From assembly GCA_012270885.1 (NCBI GenBank), contig JAAXHN010000018.1, positions 1 to 36,479 on the forward strand: a stretch of 36,479 bases of DNA, read 5' to 3'. The position numbers and the translations under genes were made by a program. A model generated the notes under the pieces. It did not search any database. It worked only from the letters and a program-made list of their open reading frames with translations, and was not told the DNA's origin. Position 1 is the stretch's first letter. Each line of letters begins with the position of its first letter. Positions 1 to 7,552 of the stretch are shown here, one piece after another. The stretch comes from Acidimicrobiia bacterium. GTDB lineage: Bacteria > Actinomycetota > Acidimicrobiia > Spongiisociales > ZC4RG35.

Positions 1-198
1 GTGGACGAGGTGGTGCTGCTGGAGTGGCTGGTCGAGGTGGGGGACCAGGTCGAGGAGGGTACCGAACTGGCTCTCGTGGAAACCGACAAGGTCGAGACCG
101 AAGTCCCCTCCCCCATGGCGGGGACCGTAACTGAAATCACGGTGTCAGAAGACGCAGAGGTAAACACGGGCGAAGTGATCTGTGTCCTGGAGACCTAG
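1..198 (+). CDS. Biotinyl/lipoyl-domain protein (5' end outside window)
   Basis: This is a lipoyl (or biotinyl) carrier domain. The attachment motif ETDKVETEV is visible, with the Lys of DKV as the expected lipoylation site, followed by PSPMAGTV, the usual second half of the hammerhead fold. Such domains carry acyl groups in 2-oxoacid dehydrogenase complexes. The frame is open to base 1. Family members normally have about ten more residues (a MPxLGxx-type strand) before the first residues seen here, so the GTG at base 1 is probably an internal codon. The protein ends right after the domain, with no linker, E3-binding domain or catalytic domain. It is therefore either a stand-alone carrier of roughly 75 residues or the last domain of a longer protein. 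Confidence 0.8.
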   Translation: MDEVVLLEWLVEVGDQVEEGTELALVETDKVETEVPSPMAGTVTEITVSEDAEVNTGEVICVLET

Positions 199-326
199 CT
201 TTTCCGGTTGCGATGTTGGGTCGACACCTGCCGTAAGTCTTGCCACGGGCTGTGAAAAAAGGGGGAGGTGGGGGGTTGTTTTTTGTCGCACCGGGGGTTC
301 ATATTGGTAGGAGCCAAACACTGAGA

Positions 327-353
327 CGGTCCGCTCAGGCGTCGAGCGGACCG
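327..353. other. Hairpin between lipoyl gene and cupin gene
   Basis: A perfect 9-bp inverted repeat (CGGTCCGCT and AGCGGACCG) flanks a 9-nt loop. It lies between a rightward gene ending at 198 and a leftward gene ending at 481. It may therefore be a shared end-of-transcript hairpin, but no T-tract follows on either strand. An A6 run near 255 and a T6 run near 281 frame a G-rich stretch just upstream. I see no gene in 199-480. Confidence 0.4.
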
Positions 354-480
354 CGTCGAGGGATCAAATCGGCCTAATCAGCAAGCCCTGTCCCAGGCTG
401 GGCAGAGCCTGTTCGACCCATGGAAAGGTGGTGGCGGGGGAGGGTTCCCGAAAATAGGGCCGCGAATTTCGCGACTTTCC

Positions 481-894
481 TCATCCCTCGGCGTCGGGTT
501 CCAACCAGCGCACCTCCGAGCCGGGCGGGGCGTAGAACCAAAGCACCGTGAGACCGTCGGGTCCCGAGTGGGTCTGATGGGAAAGGTTGGAAGAGGCGAA
601 TATGACAGTTCCCACCTCCATGGGATGGGACTCCCCGTCGACATCCAACCAGCCCGAGCCGGAGATCACCACGGCCACCTCCTCCGCCTCGTGGGAGTGG
701 GGCACCGTCGAAAAGTGAGGTGGCAGGGCCGACGTCCCCATCACTATCTTGTCTGAATTGCCCAGTTCGGGGGAGGCTCTCACCTTCATCGCCCGACCTT
801 CTATCAGCCGGCTATCCCCCGCAATCCCCTTGGCCAAGACCTCCTCTACCTCTGCGGCCAACTGCGAGATAGTCCACTTGGGCGTTTCGGCCAT
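481..894 (-). CDS. Cupin-domain protein
   Basis: A single-domain cupin of 137 residues from the chosen ATG. The first cupin motif is clear (HFSTVPHSHEAEEVAVVISG, giving His-x-His and a later Glu as metal ligands). The second is weaker (FASSNLSHQTHSG). The segment SGSGWLDVDGE is the usual turn between them. The substrate is not visible, and small cupins range from sugar isomerases to dioxygenases and sensors. A TTG start at 960 is possible, but that extension would cover a perfect TATAAT box at 949-954. The ATG at 894 has AAGGA 10 nt upstream and starts MAETPKW, so I prefer it. It lies downstream of ridA on the same strand and may be cotranscribed with it or use its own promoter. Confidence 0.72.
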   Translation of the reverse strand: MAETPKWTISQLAAEVEEVLAKGIAGDSRLIEGRAMKVRASPELGNSDKIVMGTSALPPHFSTVPHSHEAEEVAVVISGSGWLDVDGESHPMEVGTVIFASSNLSHQTHSGPDGLTVLWFYAPPGSEVRWLEPDAEG

Positions 895-948
895 GAGTCT
901 CGTGTCCTTGTCCAGCCGGTAGATCACCTTGTACGTGAGGCCATCGGC

Positions 949-954
949 ATTATA
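949..954 (-). promoter_or_regulatory. Putative -10 box for the cupin gene
   Basis: A perfect TATAAT on the minus strand, 55 nt before the preferred ATG at 894. No convincing -35 hexamer lies 16-18 bp upstream, so this rests on the -10 match alone. Confidence 0.35.
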
Positions 955-997
955 GGTCAACCAGCTATCCGGGTCGGGTCCGGACAGTGGCCCGGAG

Positions 998-1393
998 CTA
1001 TGAATCGCAGACGGCGGTCGCTTCGATCTCGATCAAGAACCCGGGGTCCAGAAAGCTCGACACCTCGACCATTGTGGAGGCGGGCTTTATCTCACCGAAG
1101 ACCTCGGCGTGCGCTCGCCCGGCTTCCTCCCAACGTGAGATGTCGGTCAAGAACATCCTGGTCCGGATCACGTTCTCCGGCGTGGCTCCCAACTCGGCCA
1201 TCGCGGAGAGCATTATCTTCAGACAGGCCCGGGTCTGTCCATACATGTCCCCGGGGGCGATCACGGTCCCATCAGGTGCTGCGGCGGTGGTGCCGGCTAC
1301 TTCGACCAGGTTTCCCATCCGGACAGCCCGGGAGTAACCCACCGGATCCCACGGACGGTTGGACGATACCTGCTGTCGCTTTCTGGTCGGCAC
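998..1393 (-). CDS. RidA family protein (YjgF/YER057c/UK114)
   Basis: A RidA-fold protein of 131 residues. RidA proteins hydrolyse reactive enamine/imine intermediates released by PLP enzymes, or act as related deaminases. Family features seen are YSRAVRMGNLVEVAGTTA near the N-terminus, QTRACLKIMLSAMAELGATPENVIRTRMFLTDI in the middle (the Arg of RTRMF is the position that binds the substrate carboxylate in RidA), and EVSSFLDPGFLIEIEATAV at the end. The start is set by a perfect AGGAGG six bases before GTG 1393. The longer open frame to 1564 has no resemblance to the family and is probably leader. The archetypal subfamily usually ends in a fuller IEIEAIA motif, so this may be one of the Rid2-7 groups. 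Confidence 0.85.
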   Translation of the reverse strand: MPTRKRQQVSSNRPWDPVGYSRAVRMGNLVEVAGTTAAAPDGTVIAPGDMYGQTRACLKIMLSAMAELGATPENVIRTRMFLTDISRWEEAGRAHAEVFGEIKPASTMVEVSSFLDPGFLIEIEATAVCDS

Positions 1394-1399
1394 AGACAG

Positions 1400-1405
1400 C
1401 CTCCT
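1400..1405 (-). promoter_or_regulatory. Shine-Dalgarno that fixes the ridA-family start
   Basis: AGGAGG on the minus strand, six bases before GTG 1393. It argues against the 57-codon upstream extension of this reading frame. Confidence 0.7.
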
Positions 1406-1650
1406 GATGTCCGGGGTTCTTATCAGCGGGATACCCACCCCACCACGATCGGGAACGGGCCTCCTCGCGGGGACGGATCGTAGCAGAAGGGTTATATGAA
1501 CGCCTAGAAGGCCTATTTGGACGCCGGTGAGGAGATTCCCCGCAGGTCGGAAGATTTTAAACATCGTTTGAGCCGGTGACCTCCGATATGCCCGAATAGC
1601 ATGGTTGGTGTCTGCTGTCTGTTTATTACGTAGCTTGGAAGGAGGTAGGA

Positions 1651-2973
1651 ATGATGCAAGGTTTAGACAGCTATTTCCGAATCTCGGAACGGGGCTCCTC
1701 GGTAGGCACTGAGGTCCGCGCAGGCATCACCACATTCCTGGTGATGGCGTACATACTGTTCGTGAACGCCGGAATTCTCAGCGCCGGAGGTCTTGACCCC
1801 ACTGCCGTGGCAGCCGGTACGGCGCTGGTAGCCGCCATCATGACGATCGCTATGGGAGTTTTCTCCAACTACCCGATAGCGATGGCGGCCGGTCTGGGGC
1901 TGAACGCGGTCGTCGCCTTTAGCCTCACAGCCGATGGCCTTTCGATTGAGGGAGCTATGGGCGTCGTCGTGTGGGAAGGCGTTCTGGTCACAATCCTGGT
2001 CTTGTTGGGCCTGCGGGAAGCCGTGATGGCAGCGATACCGACCAGCCTCAAGTATTCGATCGGGGTAGGCATTGGCCTCTTCATCCTGTTCATCGGCTTG
2101 GTCAACGGCGGACTCGTCCACGGAGAAGGCGGCACGATCGTCGAATTCGTGTTTCCCACTGAGGCCGCCCAAGGCGTGACCTTGGTCGGAGTGCTGATCG
2201 GTTTGGTTCTCCTGGCGCGTAAGGTGAAGGGGGCCATGATCATAACCATCGCGGCCACCACCATCGTGGCGCTGATAGCAGGAGTGGCCAGCGTACCGGA
2301 TAACCTCTCGGCGTCGGTGAGCTTCGACACCTTCGGGGCCTTCGACCTGGGCAACTCGTTTGTGGAACTCGGCTTCCTGTCGGCATGCTTGGCGATCTTC
2401 ACGCTGATGCTCGCCGACTTCTTCGACACGATGGGCACCGCCACCGCCATAGTCGAACAAGCAGAGTTGACCGACGAGAAAGGCGGCATCCCTCGCCTCA
2501 AGAGTCTCCTGTTGGTGGACTCTCTCGGCGCGGCGCTCGGAGGAGTGGCCGGAGTTAGCTCGAACACCAGCTACATCGAGAGTTCGGCGGGAGTGGCGGA
2601 AGGAGGAAAAACCGGACTGACGTCTGTCGTCACGGGGATTCTCTTCCTGATCGCCATTGTCCTGTCGCCCCTTGCCGGGATTGTCCCGGCTCAGGCGACG
2701 GCTCCGGTGTTGATCCTGATCGGGTTCCTCATGGTCGGTCTTCTCAAGCACATCGACTTCACGGACTTGGAAGAAGGACTGCCGGCGCTGCTGGCGGTGA
2801 TCCTCATGCCGCTGACATTCTCGATCACGGTCGGGATTGCGGCAGGATTCGTGACGCACACGCTGATCAAGGTGGTGAAGGGCAAGGCGGGCGAGATCCA
2901 TGTCTTGATGTGGGTAGTCTCGATTGCCAGCTTGATCTACTTCGCCAGCGATTGGATCGAGATGTTCCTGTAA
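1651..2973 (+). CDS. NCS2-family purine permease (AzgA/GhxP/PbuG type)
   Basis: An integral membrane proton symporter of 440 residues for purine bases such as adenine, guanine or hypoxanthine. Family signatures are GITTFLVMAYILFVNAGIL near the start, AMAAGLGLNAVVAFSL, the ADFFDTMGTATAI segment and GVSSNTSYIESSAGVAEGGKTGLTSVV. There are about 12-14 hydrophobic segments. The SSNTSYIESSAGV and FDTMGT motifs are characteristic of the AzgA-like branch rather than the uracil/xanthine branch. GGAGGT at 1641-1646 precedes both ATG 1651 (4 nt) and ATG 1654 (7 nt), so the second Met could be the true start. The next gene is an adenine-type deaminase, which suggests uptake followed by deamination. Specificity cannot be told from sequence. 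Confidence 0.9.
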   Translation: MMQGLDSYFRISERGSSVGTEVRAGITTFLVMAYILFVNAGILSAGGLDPTAVAAGTALVAAIMTIAMGVFSNYPIAMAAGLGLNAVVAFSLTADGLSIEGAMGVVVWEGVLVTILVLLGLREAVMAAIPTSLKYSIGVGIGLFILFIGLVNGGLVHGEGGTIVEFVFPTEAAQGVTLVGVLIGLVLLARKVKGAMIITIAATTIVALIAGVASVPDNLSASVSFDTFGAFDLGNSFVELGFLSACLAIFTLMLADFFDTMGTATAIVEQAELTDEKGGIPRLKSLLLVDSLGAALGGVAGVSSNTSYIESSAGVAEGGKTGLTSVVTGILFLIAIVLSPLAGIVPAQATAPVLILIGFLMVGLLKHIDFTDLEEGLPALLAVILMPLTFSITVGIAAGFVTHTLIKVVKGKAGEIHVLMWVVSIASLIYFASDWIEMFL

Positions 2974-2996
2974 ACCACCCGTTCAGCCGTTTGGAC

Positions 2997-3028
2997 GAGA
3001 GAGCGCCACACGGCGCTCTCTCTCTTTT
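2997..3028 (+). terminator. Rho-independent terminator after the purine permease
   Basis: A perfect 11-bp stem (GAGAGAGCGCC and GGCGCTCTCTC) with a 4-nt loop, followed by TCTTTT. It lies 24 bp after the permease stop and before the deaminase gene, so the deaminase needs readthrough or its own promoter. Confidence 0.88.
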
Positions 3029-3101
3029 ATGGGACTCCGTTTGCAACCGGAACGCTCGCTAAGGTGTTGCACCACAAGCTCCCAAGGGGAAGAAACTGGC
3101 T

Positions 3102-4100
3102 ATGGAGAGATTCGTGAGGGGCCTGCCCAAGACCGAGTTGCACATTCACATCGAGGGGACGCTGGAACCGGAGATGATGTTCGAGATGGGGGTGCGGAAC
3201 GATGTGGAGTTGCCGTTCGGGTCGGTTGACGAGGTTAGAGCGGCATACGAATTCGACAATCTGCAATCCTTCCTGGACATCTATTACCAGGCCGCTGCGG
3301 TGCTGCAAACCGAGGACGACTTCGCCCGGTTGATGGCCGCCTACCTGGAGAGGGCGGCATCGGACGGAGTTCGCCACGCGGAGATTTTCTTCGATCCCCA
3401 GACGCACACCGAGCGGGGGATCGACATCGGAACGGTGATCCGGGGATTGGTGCAGGGACAGCAGGAAGTGACGGAGGTTTCCTCAACCCTGATCCTGTGT
3501 TTCCTCCGCCATCTTTCCCCCCGGTCGGCTGTCGAGGTGTTTGAGCAGGCTCGGCCTTTCCTCGAACACATCCAGGGAGTAGGGCTCGACTCGGGTGAGT
3601 TGGGGAATCCCCCCGAACTGTTCGCCGAGGCCTACCGTCTCGCTGTTGAAGCAGGCTTGAGACCGGTGGCCCACGCCGGCGAGGAGGGTCCCGCAGAGTA
3701 CATCTGGTCGGCACTGGATGTACTTGGAGTGAAGCGGATTGATCATGGGGTGCGGGCCGGCGACGACCAAGCCCTGGTGCAGCGGTTGGTTCGTGAACAG
3801 ATCCCTTTGACCATGTGCCCCCTGTCCAACCAGAAGCTCCAGGTATTCCCCGACCTTCGCCACCACAATCTCAAGGAGTTGATGGACGCCGGAGTACTGG
3901 TCACCGTCAACTCGGACGATCCCGCCTACTTCGGTGGCTACGTCGGGGACAACTACCTCGGCATCGCCTCGGCCTTGGGCCTCTCCAGCGAAGACCTGGT
4001 GCAACTGGCTCGCAATTCGGTCACAGCTTCTTTCCTGCCCGCGGACCGAAAAGAAGCTCTCCAGCAGAAGATCACCGATTACGTGGACTCGGTTTCATAG
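3102..4100 (+). CDS. Adenine deaminase, adenosine-deaminase-like (Aah1/type-2 family)
   Basis: A zinc aminohydrolase of 332 residues, most likely converting adenine to hypoxanthine. Metal and catalytic residues are all visible: H14 and H16 in HIHIEG, H191 and E194 in HAGEE, H215 in RIDHG, and D272/D273 in NSDDPAYFGG. The choice of adenine over adenosine rests on the segments QSFLDIYYQAAAVLQTEDDF and RHAEIFFDPQTHTERGI. These match the fungal Aah1/bacterial adenine deaminase branch and differ from classical adenosine deaminases. The upstream neighbour is an AzgA-type purine permease. Start ATG 3102 gives the usual N-terminus (FVRGLPKTELHIHIEG), so the gene is complete. Adenosine deaminase remains the main alternative. 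Confidence 0.85.
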   Translation: MERFVRGLPKTELHIHIEGTLEPEMMFEMGVRNDVELPFGSVDEVRAAYEFDNLQSFLDIYYQAAAVLQTEDDFARLMAAYLERAASDGVRHAEIFFDPQTHTERGIDIGTVIRGLVQGQQEVTEVSSTLILCFLRHLSPRSAVEVFEQARPFLEHIQGVGLDSGELGNPPELFAEAYRLAVEAGLRPVAHAGEEGPAEYIWSALDVLGVKRIDHGVRAGDDQALVQRLVREQIPLTMCPLSNQKLQVFPDLRHHNLKELMDAGVLVTVNSDDPAYFGGYVGDNYLGIASALGLSSEDLVQLARNSVTASFLPADRKEALQQKITDYVDSVS

Positions 4101-4175
4101 GGTTGGCGCTCAACCGGAAAATGTATGACGGCGCCGACGTGGCCGGTCGTGACAGACCGCCTTTGACCCGGCCTT

Positions 4176-4637
4176 CTATTGCTCCTCGGCCGGATAGACA
4201 TCCACCGTGATCGGGAACTGGACCTCGTCGTGGGGTCGGATCGTGATAGGAAAGGCGCCGACCTTGCGGATGGGCGTCTCCAACACCACGTGTTGCTCCT
4301 CGAGATTGAATCCGGTGTCCCGCCGCACCGCTTCCACCACGTCCTTGGCGCCCACCGAGCCGTACAGGTTCCCTGCCTCGGAGGCGCGGGCGGCTATAAC
4401 CACCATCTTGCCCACGAGTCTGGTGGCGATCTGCTCTGCAACGCTCTTGAGACGCAGGTACTCGGCCAGTTTCGCCTGCTTCAAAGCCTGAACATGGGCG
4501 ATTGCCCGCGGAGTGGCCTTGATTGCCTTGTTACGGGGTATCAGGTAGTTTCGGGCGTAGCCGGGCGCTACTTCAACCACCTCGCCTTTGTATCCCAGCC
4601 CGGCGATGTCCTCGGTCAGGATGAGCCTGGCGCTCAT
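4176..4637 (-). CDS. rplI: 50S ribosomal protein L9
   Basis: L9 binds 23S rRNA near the L1 stalk. The N-terminal domain ([30 protein letters not shown], described here as residues 5-34) is canonical. It is followed by the long connecting helix and the C-terminal domain with [12 protein letters not shown] and [18 protein letters not shown]. The length of 153 residues is normal. Its ATG overlaps the rpsR stop as ATGA, so translation is likely coupled. It is the last gene of rpsF-ssb-rpsR-rplI. Confidence 0.98.
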   Translation of the reverse strand: MSARLILTEDIAGLGYKGEVVEVAPGYARNYLIPRNKAIKATPRAIAHVQALKQAKLAEYLRLKSVAEQIATRLVGKMVVIAARASEAGNLYGSVGAKDVVEAVRRDTGFNLEEQHVVLETPIRKVGAFPITIRPHDEVQFPITVDVYPAEEQ

Positions 4638-4900
4638 AAGTTGGTGTAGGGCAAGAGCGCCATCTCCCGGGCGTTCTTGATGGCGCGGGCCACCGCGTTC
4701 TGGTGCCGTTGGCAGTTGCCGGTGGATCGCCTGCCGCGGATTTTGGCGCGGGCGTCTGAGATGTATCTGCGCAGCAGCGTGATGTCTTTGTAGTCCACGT
4801 AGCTGATCTTCGAGTCGCAGAAATAGCAGGAGCGCTTCTTGACTCTCCGGTAGCCTGACCCTGACCGTGGTCGTCTCCTGGTTGAAGCTTTGCGTGCCAT
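4634..4900 (-). CDS. rpsR: 30S ribosomal protein S18
   Basis: S18 forms a heterodimer with S6 on the platform of the small subunit. It has 88 residues with a basic N-terminus, then [21 protein letters not shown] and the [11 protein letters not shown] segment. The CxxC pair and the later C-x-x-H are consistent with a zinc-binding (C+) form, which would make the gene sensitive to zinc status if a C- paralogue exists elsewhere. It sits 13 bp after ssb and overlaps rplI by 4 bp. Confidence 0.97.
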   Translation of the reverse strand: MARKASTRRRPRSGSGYRRVKKRSCYFCDSKISYVDYKDITLLRRYISDARAKIRGRRSTGNCQRHQNAVARAIKNAREMALLPYTNL

Positions 4901-4913
4901 ATGGTTCCTTTCC

Positions 4914-5372
4914 CTAGAAGGGTTCCTCGTCGCGGCTGTAGGAACCGCTCGGGTTGACCGGGCTGGCAGGAGTGCGTGATCTCTGACCGCTGTCGTAGTA
5001 GCCGCCGCTGCTTTCGCGTGTAGTTCGTCTCACGTCGGCGGTGGCCCATCGCAGGGAAGGTCCGATTTCATCGATCCTGACCTCCACCACCGAGCGCCGG
5101 TCTCCGTCGGCGGTTTCCCATTGGCGCTGTTGGAGACGGCCGGTGACGATGACTCGGGATCCCCGCTGCAGGGATTCTGCGACGTTCTCGGCGTACTGGC
5201 GCCAAACGGTCCCGCTGAAGAAGCTTGTCTCTTCCTGCCACTCGTTGTTGGGGTCACGCCAGCGGTGGTTAACGGCTATGCGGATACTGGCTCGGGGTAT
5301 GCCCGAAGTGGTAAAGCGAAGTTCGGGATCCTCCACCAGGTTCCCGACCAACGTCACGGAGTTGTAGGCCAT
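4914..5372 (-). CDS. ssb: Single-stranded DNA-binding protein
   Basis: An SSB of 152 residues. The OB fold covers roughly residues 1-110 ([18 protein letters not shown], then [25 protein letters not shown], then [15 protein letters not shown]). A Gly/Ser/Arg-rich disordered tail follows and ends in the acidic tip RDEEPF, which matches the partner-binding D-x-x-P-F tip of other SSBs. It lies between rpsF and rpsR as in most bacteria. Confidence 0.97.
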   Translation of the reverse strand: MAYNSVTLVGNLVEDPELRFTTSGIPRASIRIAVNHRWRDPNNEWQEETSFFSGTVWRQYAENVAESLQRGSRVIVTGRLQQRQWETADGDRRSVVEVRIDEIGPSLRWATADVRRTTRESSGGYYDSGQRSRTPASPVNPSGSYSRDEEPF

Positions 5373-5405
5373 TTCTCTATTCCTCTCTCTTTCTTGGGGC
5401 CTCGC

Positions 5406-5693
5406 TCAGCTCTCAGGACGGACAACTTTATGACGTAGCACCTCGTCGGCTAAGGAAAGGACCCGCCGAAGCGCGTCTACTGTGGCCGGCGCTGACTCGA
5501 AGCGGCTGACGGTGTAGTAGCCCTCGGAAACGTGGTCTATCTTGTAGGCCAGACGCCGTTTACCCCAAGGGTCTGTCTCTTGGTTGACGGCTCCCTGGCT
5601 GACAAGGAACTCGCTCAACTCCGAGACCTTTTCCCGGTACTCGCCCTCGGTCAACTCGGGGCGATGGATCGTCATCAATTCGTACTGACGCAA
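5406..5693 (-). CDS. rpsF: 30S ribosomal protein S6
   Basis: S6, 95 residues from TTG 5693, beginning RQYELMTIHRPEL as in other S6 proteins. It contains TDPWGKRRLAYKIDHVSEGYYTV and ends near ADEVLRHKVVRP, typical of the family. An in-frame ATG at 5717 would add eight residues, but it lies upstream of a perfect AAAGGAGGTGA (5701-5711) that ends 7 nt before the TTG. The ribosome would therefore load at the TTG. This is the first gene of the operon with ssb, rpsR and rplI. The leader holds two hairpins that could act in autoregulation. Confidence 0.95.
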   Translation of the reverse strand: MRQYELMTIHRPELTEGEYREKVSELSEFLVSQGAVNQETDPWGKRRLAYKIDHVSEGYYTVSRFESAPATVDALRRVLSLADEVLRHKVVRPES

Positions 5694-5700
5694 GACAGCG

Positions 5701-5711
5701 TCACCTCCTTT
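5701..5711 (-). promoter_or_regulatory. Full-length Shine-Dalgarno of rpsF
   Basis: AAAGGAGGTGA on the minus strand matches nearly the whole anti-SD and ends 7 nt before TTG 5693. It decides the start of rpsF against the upstream ATG at 5717. Confidence 0.8.
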
Positions 5712-5735
5712 GGTCATCTGCTTGACATGCAGAAG

Positions 5736-5774
5736 GCCCCGTCATGGGGCAGGATCGCGGTGCCGTATGGCACC
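5736..5774 (-). promoter_or_regulatory. Two hairpins in the rpsF leader
   Basis: Read on the minus strand, GGTGCC-ATAC-GGCACC (5774-5759) is a perfect 6-bp stem. It is followed nine bases later by GCCCC-ATGAC-GGGGC (5750-5736), a 5-bp stem. Both lie between the likely promoter and the S6 ribosome-binding site. An S6:S18-binding leader RNA is known in many bacteria, and this may be a version of it. I cannot confirm the diagnostic bulge by eye. Confidence 0.4.
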
Positions 5775-5845
5775 TTTGGGGGGTGTGCAGGTCATGATAA
5801 TAGCTGCCGAATTCCTGGATAATCCGCGTTGACCGCTACAGCGAT

Positions 5846-6523
5846 TCAGGGCGCGTCGGCGTTCTTTCGCGGGATGAGACCTTCCCCCAGGGCCACGGTG
5901 TCGAAGAACCCGGGAAGAGCCTCGAGGGCGTAGCGGATAGGAGCCTCAGAAGGATATCTGGGACACGGATCGGCCTGGCACGGAACCATGGGAACCACCA
6001 GGAAGAGAGCCCCTCTCTCATTGAAGAACCCGATATCCAAGGGGATAAGCGTGTTTTTCATCCAGAACGACACTTGGACGGGCGGGTCCCAGGCAAAGAG
6101 CATCCCGTCCAGGTCTCCCAGGGAAGTCACTCCCATCAGGCCGCGGCTTCGCAGGGCGGGCGTGTCGGCCAAGGCCAACCGGAGGGAGCGGTTACCCAGA
6201 TGGGCTTTGATGATCTCGAATCCTGTTATGTCTCCGGCGTCGAGTTGAGAGATGGTGGCGCCGACCGTGGTCGGAACGGCCGTGCTGCTGGTCGAAGGAG
6301 CAGTGGACACGGTTGTCGAAGACGAACTGGTAGTGCTTGGCGGTTCCACGGAGACCGCGCCGTCCGTAGAGGTGGCGGATGTGGTCGTTATCGTGGCCCA
6401 GCCGGGTTCGCTATCCCCGTCTCCCGGCCGGCTTTCGACCGGGGCCTCCCCGCAAGCCCCGGCCAAAAGCGTCGCGCAAACTAGTAAGAGGAGGCGCTTG
6501 CGTTTGAAGGCGTCTCTCCCAAT
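5846..6523 (-). CDS. DUF192 family lipoprotein
   Basis: The C-terminal half is a DUF192 domain. GLMGVTSLGDLDGMLFAWD and FWMKNTLIPLDIGFFNERGAL are diagnostic, and its biochemical role is not established. Before it lies a long Thr/Ser-rich low-complexity linker, typical of a cell-wall spacer. Reading the frame upstream gives a clear lipoprotein signal: FKRKR, then LLLLVCATLLAGAC, with Cys as the lipid attachment site. No ATG or GTG precedes this signal in frame before a stop at 6533-6535. The only canonical-type start is TTG 6466, inside the lipobox, which would remove the signal. I list ATT 6521-6523, which has GAGGA six bases upstream, as the start. It lies within the 3' end of panB. Confidence 0.72.
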   Translation of the reverse strand: MGRDAFKRKRLLLLVCATLLAGACGEAPVESRPGDGDSEPGWATITTTSATSTDGAVSVEPPSTTSSSSTTVSTAPSTSSTAVPTTVGATISQLDAGDITGFEIIKAHLGNRSLRLALADTPALRSRGLMGVTSLGDLDGMLFAWDPPVQVSFWMKNTLIPLDIGFFNERGALFLVVPMVPCQADPCPRYPSEAPIRYALEALPGFFDTVALGEGLIPRKNADAP

Positions 6524-7341
6524 AGGGCTTCCTCAAGACTGGCGTCCACGTTGTAGGTCTCTTGCTCGGAGGGAAAGCGACCGGAGCGCACGTCGTCGCA
6601 ATAGCGGCGAAGCGCGTCGGCGGCAATGGTGCGCAAGTCGGCGTATTGACGGACGAACTTGGGGTAGCGGCCGAATCCCAGTCCCAGCAGGTCATGAAAA
6701 ACCAGGACTTGCCCGTCCGCAGAGATCCCGGCGCCGATGCCGATGGTTGGCGCGGAGATGCTTTCGGTCACAACCGACGTGACCACTTCCGGTATGCCTT
6801 CCAGGACCAAGGCGAACACTCCGGTCTCGTCCAGGACCTGGGCGTCCTGGATGATCTGGCGGGCCGTGTCGAGTTGGCGGCCCTGCACGCGGTAGCCACC
6901 CTCGGCATGGATGGACTGGGGAGTGAGCCCCAGATGACCCATCACCGGGATCTCGGCGGCCAGCAGTTGCCGGATGTGGGGAACCCGTTCCGCTCCTCCT
7001 TCGATCTTCACTGCTTCTGCGCCGGCCCTGATGAGAGTGGCCGCGTTGCGAACCGTCTCGCAGGGGGAAATGTGGAAACTCATCCAGGGCATGTCCGCGA
7101 CTACCAGCGAGTGGGGCTTGGCCCGGGCGACCGCGGCAACATGGTGGGTCATCATCTCCAGGCTTATCGAAAGCGTGTTGTCGAAGCCGTGGACAGCATT
7201 GGCCGCCGAGTCTCCGACCAGGACGATATCGATGCCCGCTTCGGAGGCCAGCATGGCTCCGGGATAGTCATAGGCAGTGACCATGGCGATCTTTTCAATG
7301 CCTTTCCGGGCTCGGATGGAAGGCACCGTTACTCTTGCCAT
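6481..7341 (-). CDS. panB: 3-methyl-2-oxobutanoate hydroxymethyltransferase
   Basis: KPHMT, the first step of pantothenate synthesis, moves a hydroxymethyl group from 5,10-methylene-THF to 2-oxoisovalerate to give ketopantoate. The protein has 286 residues. The known active-site positions line up: D44 in VGDS, D83, K112 and E114 in AVKIEGG, H136 in MGHLGLTPQ, and E181 in LEGIP. TIGIGAG (199-205) and FHDLLGL are also present. ATG 7341 has AGGAG a few bases upstream. Its last 42 bases appear to encode the signal peptide of the next gene in another frame. No other pan genes are in view. Confidence 0.97.
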   Translation of the reverse strand: MARVTVPSIRARKGIEKIAMVTAYDYPGAMLASEAGIDIVLVGDSAANAVHGFDNTLSISLEMMTHHVAAVARAKPHSLVVADMPWMSFHISPCETVRNAATLIRAGAEAVKIEGGAERVPHIRQLLAAEIPVMGHLGLTPQSIHAEGGYRVQGRQLDTARQIIQDAQVLDETGVFALVLEGIPEVVTSVVTESISAPTIGIGAGISADGQVLVFHDLLGLGFGRYPKFVRQYADLRTIAADALRRYCDDVRSGRFPSEQETYNVDASLEEALLGETPSNASASSY

Positions 7342-7356
7342 GTTTTCTCCTCTCTC

Positions 7357-7370
7357 CCCACCGCGGTGGG
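7357..7370. promoter_or_regulatory. 14-bp perfect palindrome in the panB leader
   Basis: CCCACCGCGGTGGG is a perfect palindrome just upstream of the panB ribosome-binding site. It could be an operator or a leader hairpin. No protein partner can be proposed from the sequence. The rest of 7342-7552 shows no gene. Confidence 0.3.
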
Positions 7371-7552
7371 TTGGGGGATCGGGTCAGTTGGTTTCGTCAG
7401 CCCGGTGGCTGGGGGTCAGCACGCTCCGAATCGAGTCGACCGCCCCCTTGGGCTGGCTGCCCCAATAATAAGACTCCCACTTGGAGGCCCAAACCGGGAT
7501 TGCCGGAAGGGTTTACCGGCGCGGTGCGCTCTTCTGCAGGGGTGGGTGACTG

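Noticed and set aside
255-290. A6...T6 stretch as a terminator
   Set aside because: The sequence between is purine-rich G without a complementary C-rich arm, so no GC stem forms.
1564-1650. Purine riboswitch before the permease
   Set aside because: The conserved loop sequences and three-way junction pattern are not visible, and the leader is short.
1663-2901. A 412-codon open frame antisense to the purine permease
   Set aside because: The translation is highly polar and His/Asp/Gln-rich, the usual mirror of a membrane protein gene. The permease on the other strand is unmistakable.
3102-4100. Classical adenosine deaminase
   Set aside because: Core ligands are shared, but the LQSFLDIYY and HAEIFFDPQTHTERG segments point to the adenine deaminase branch. 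It is kept only as an alternative.
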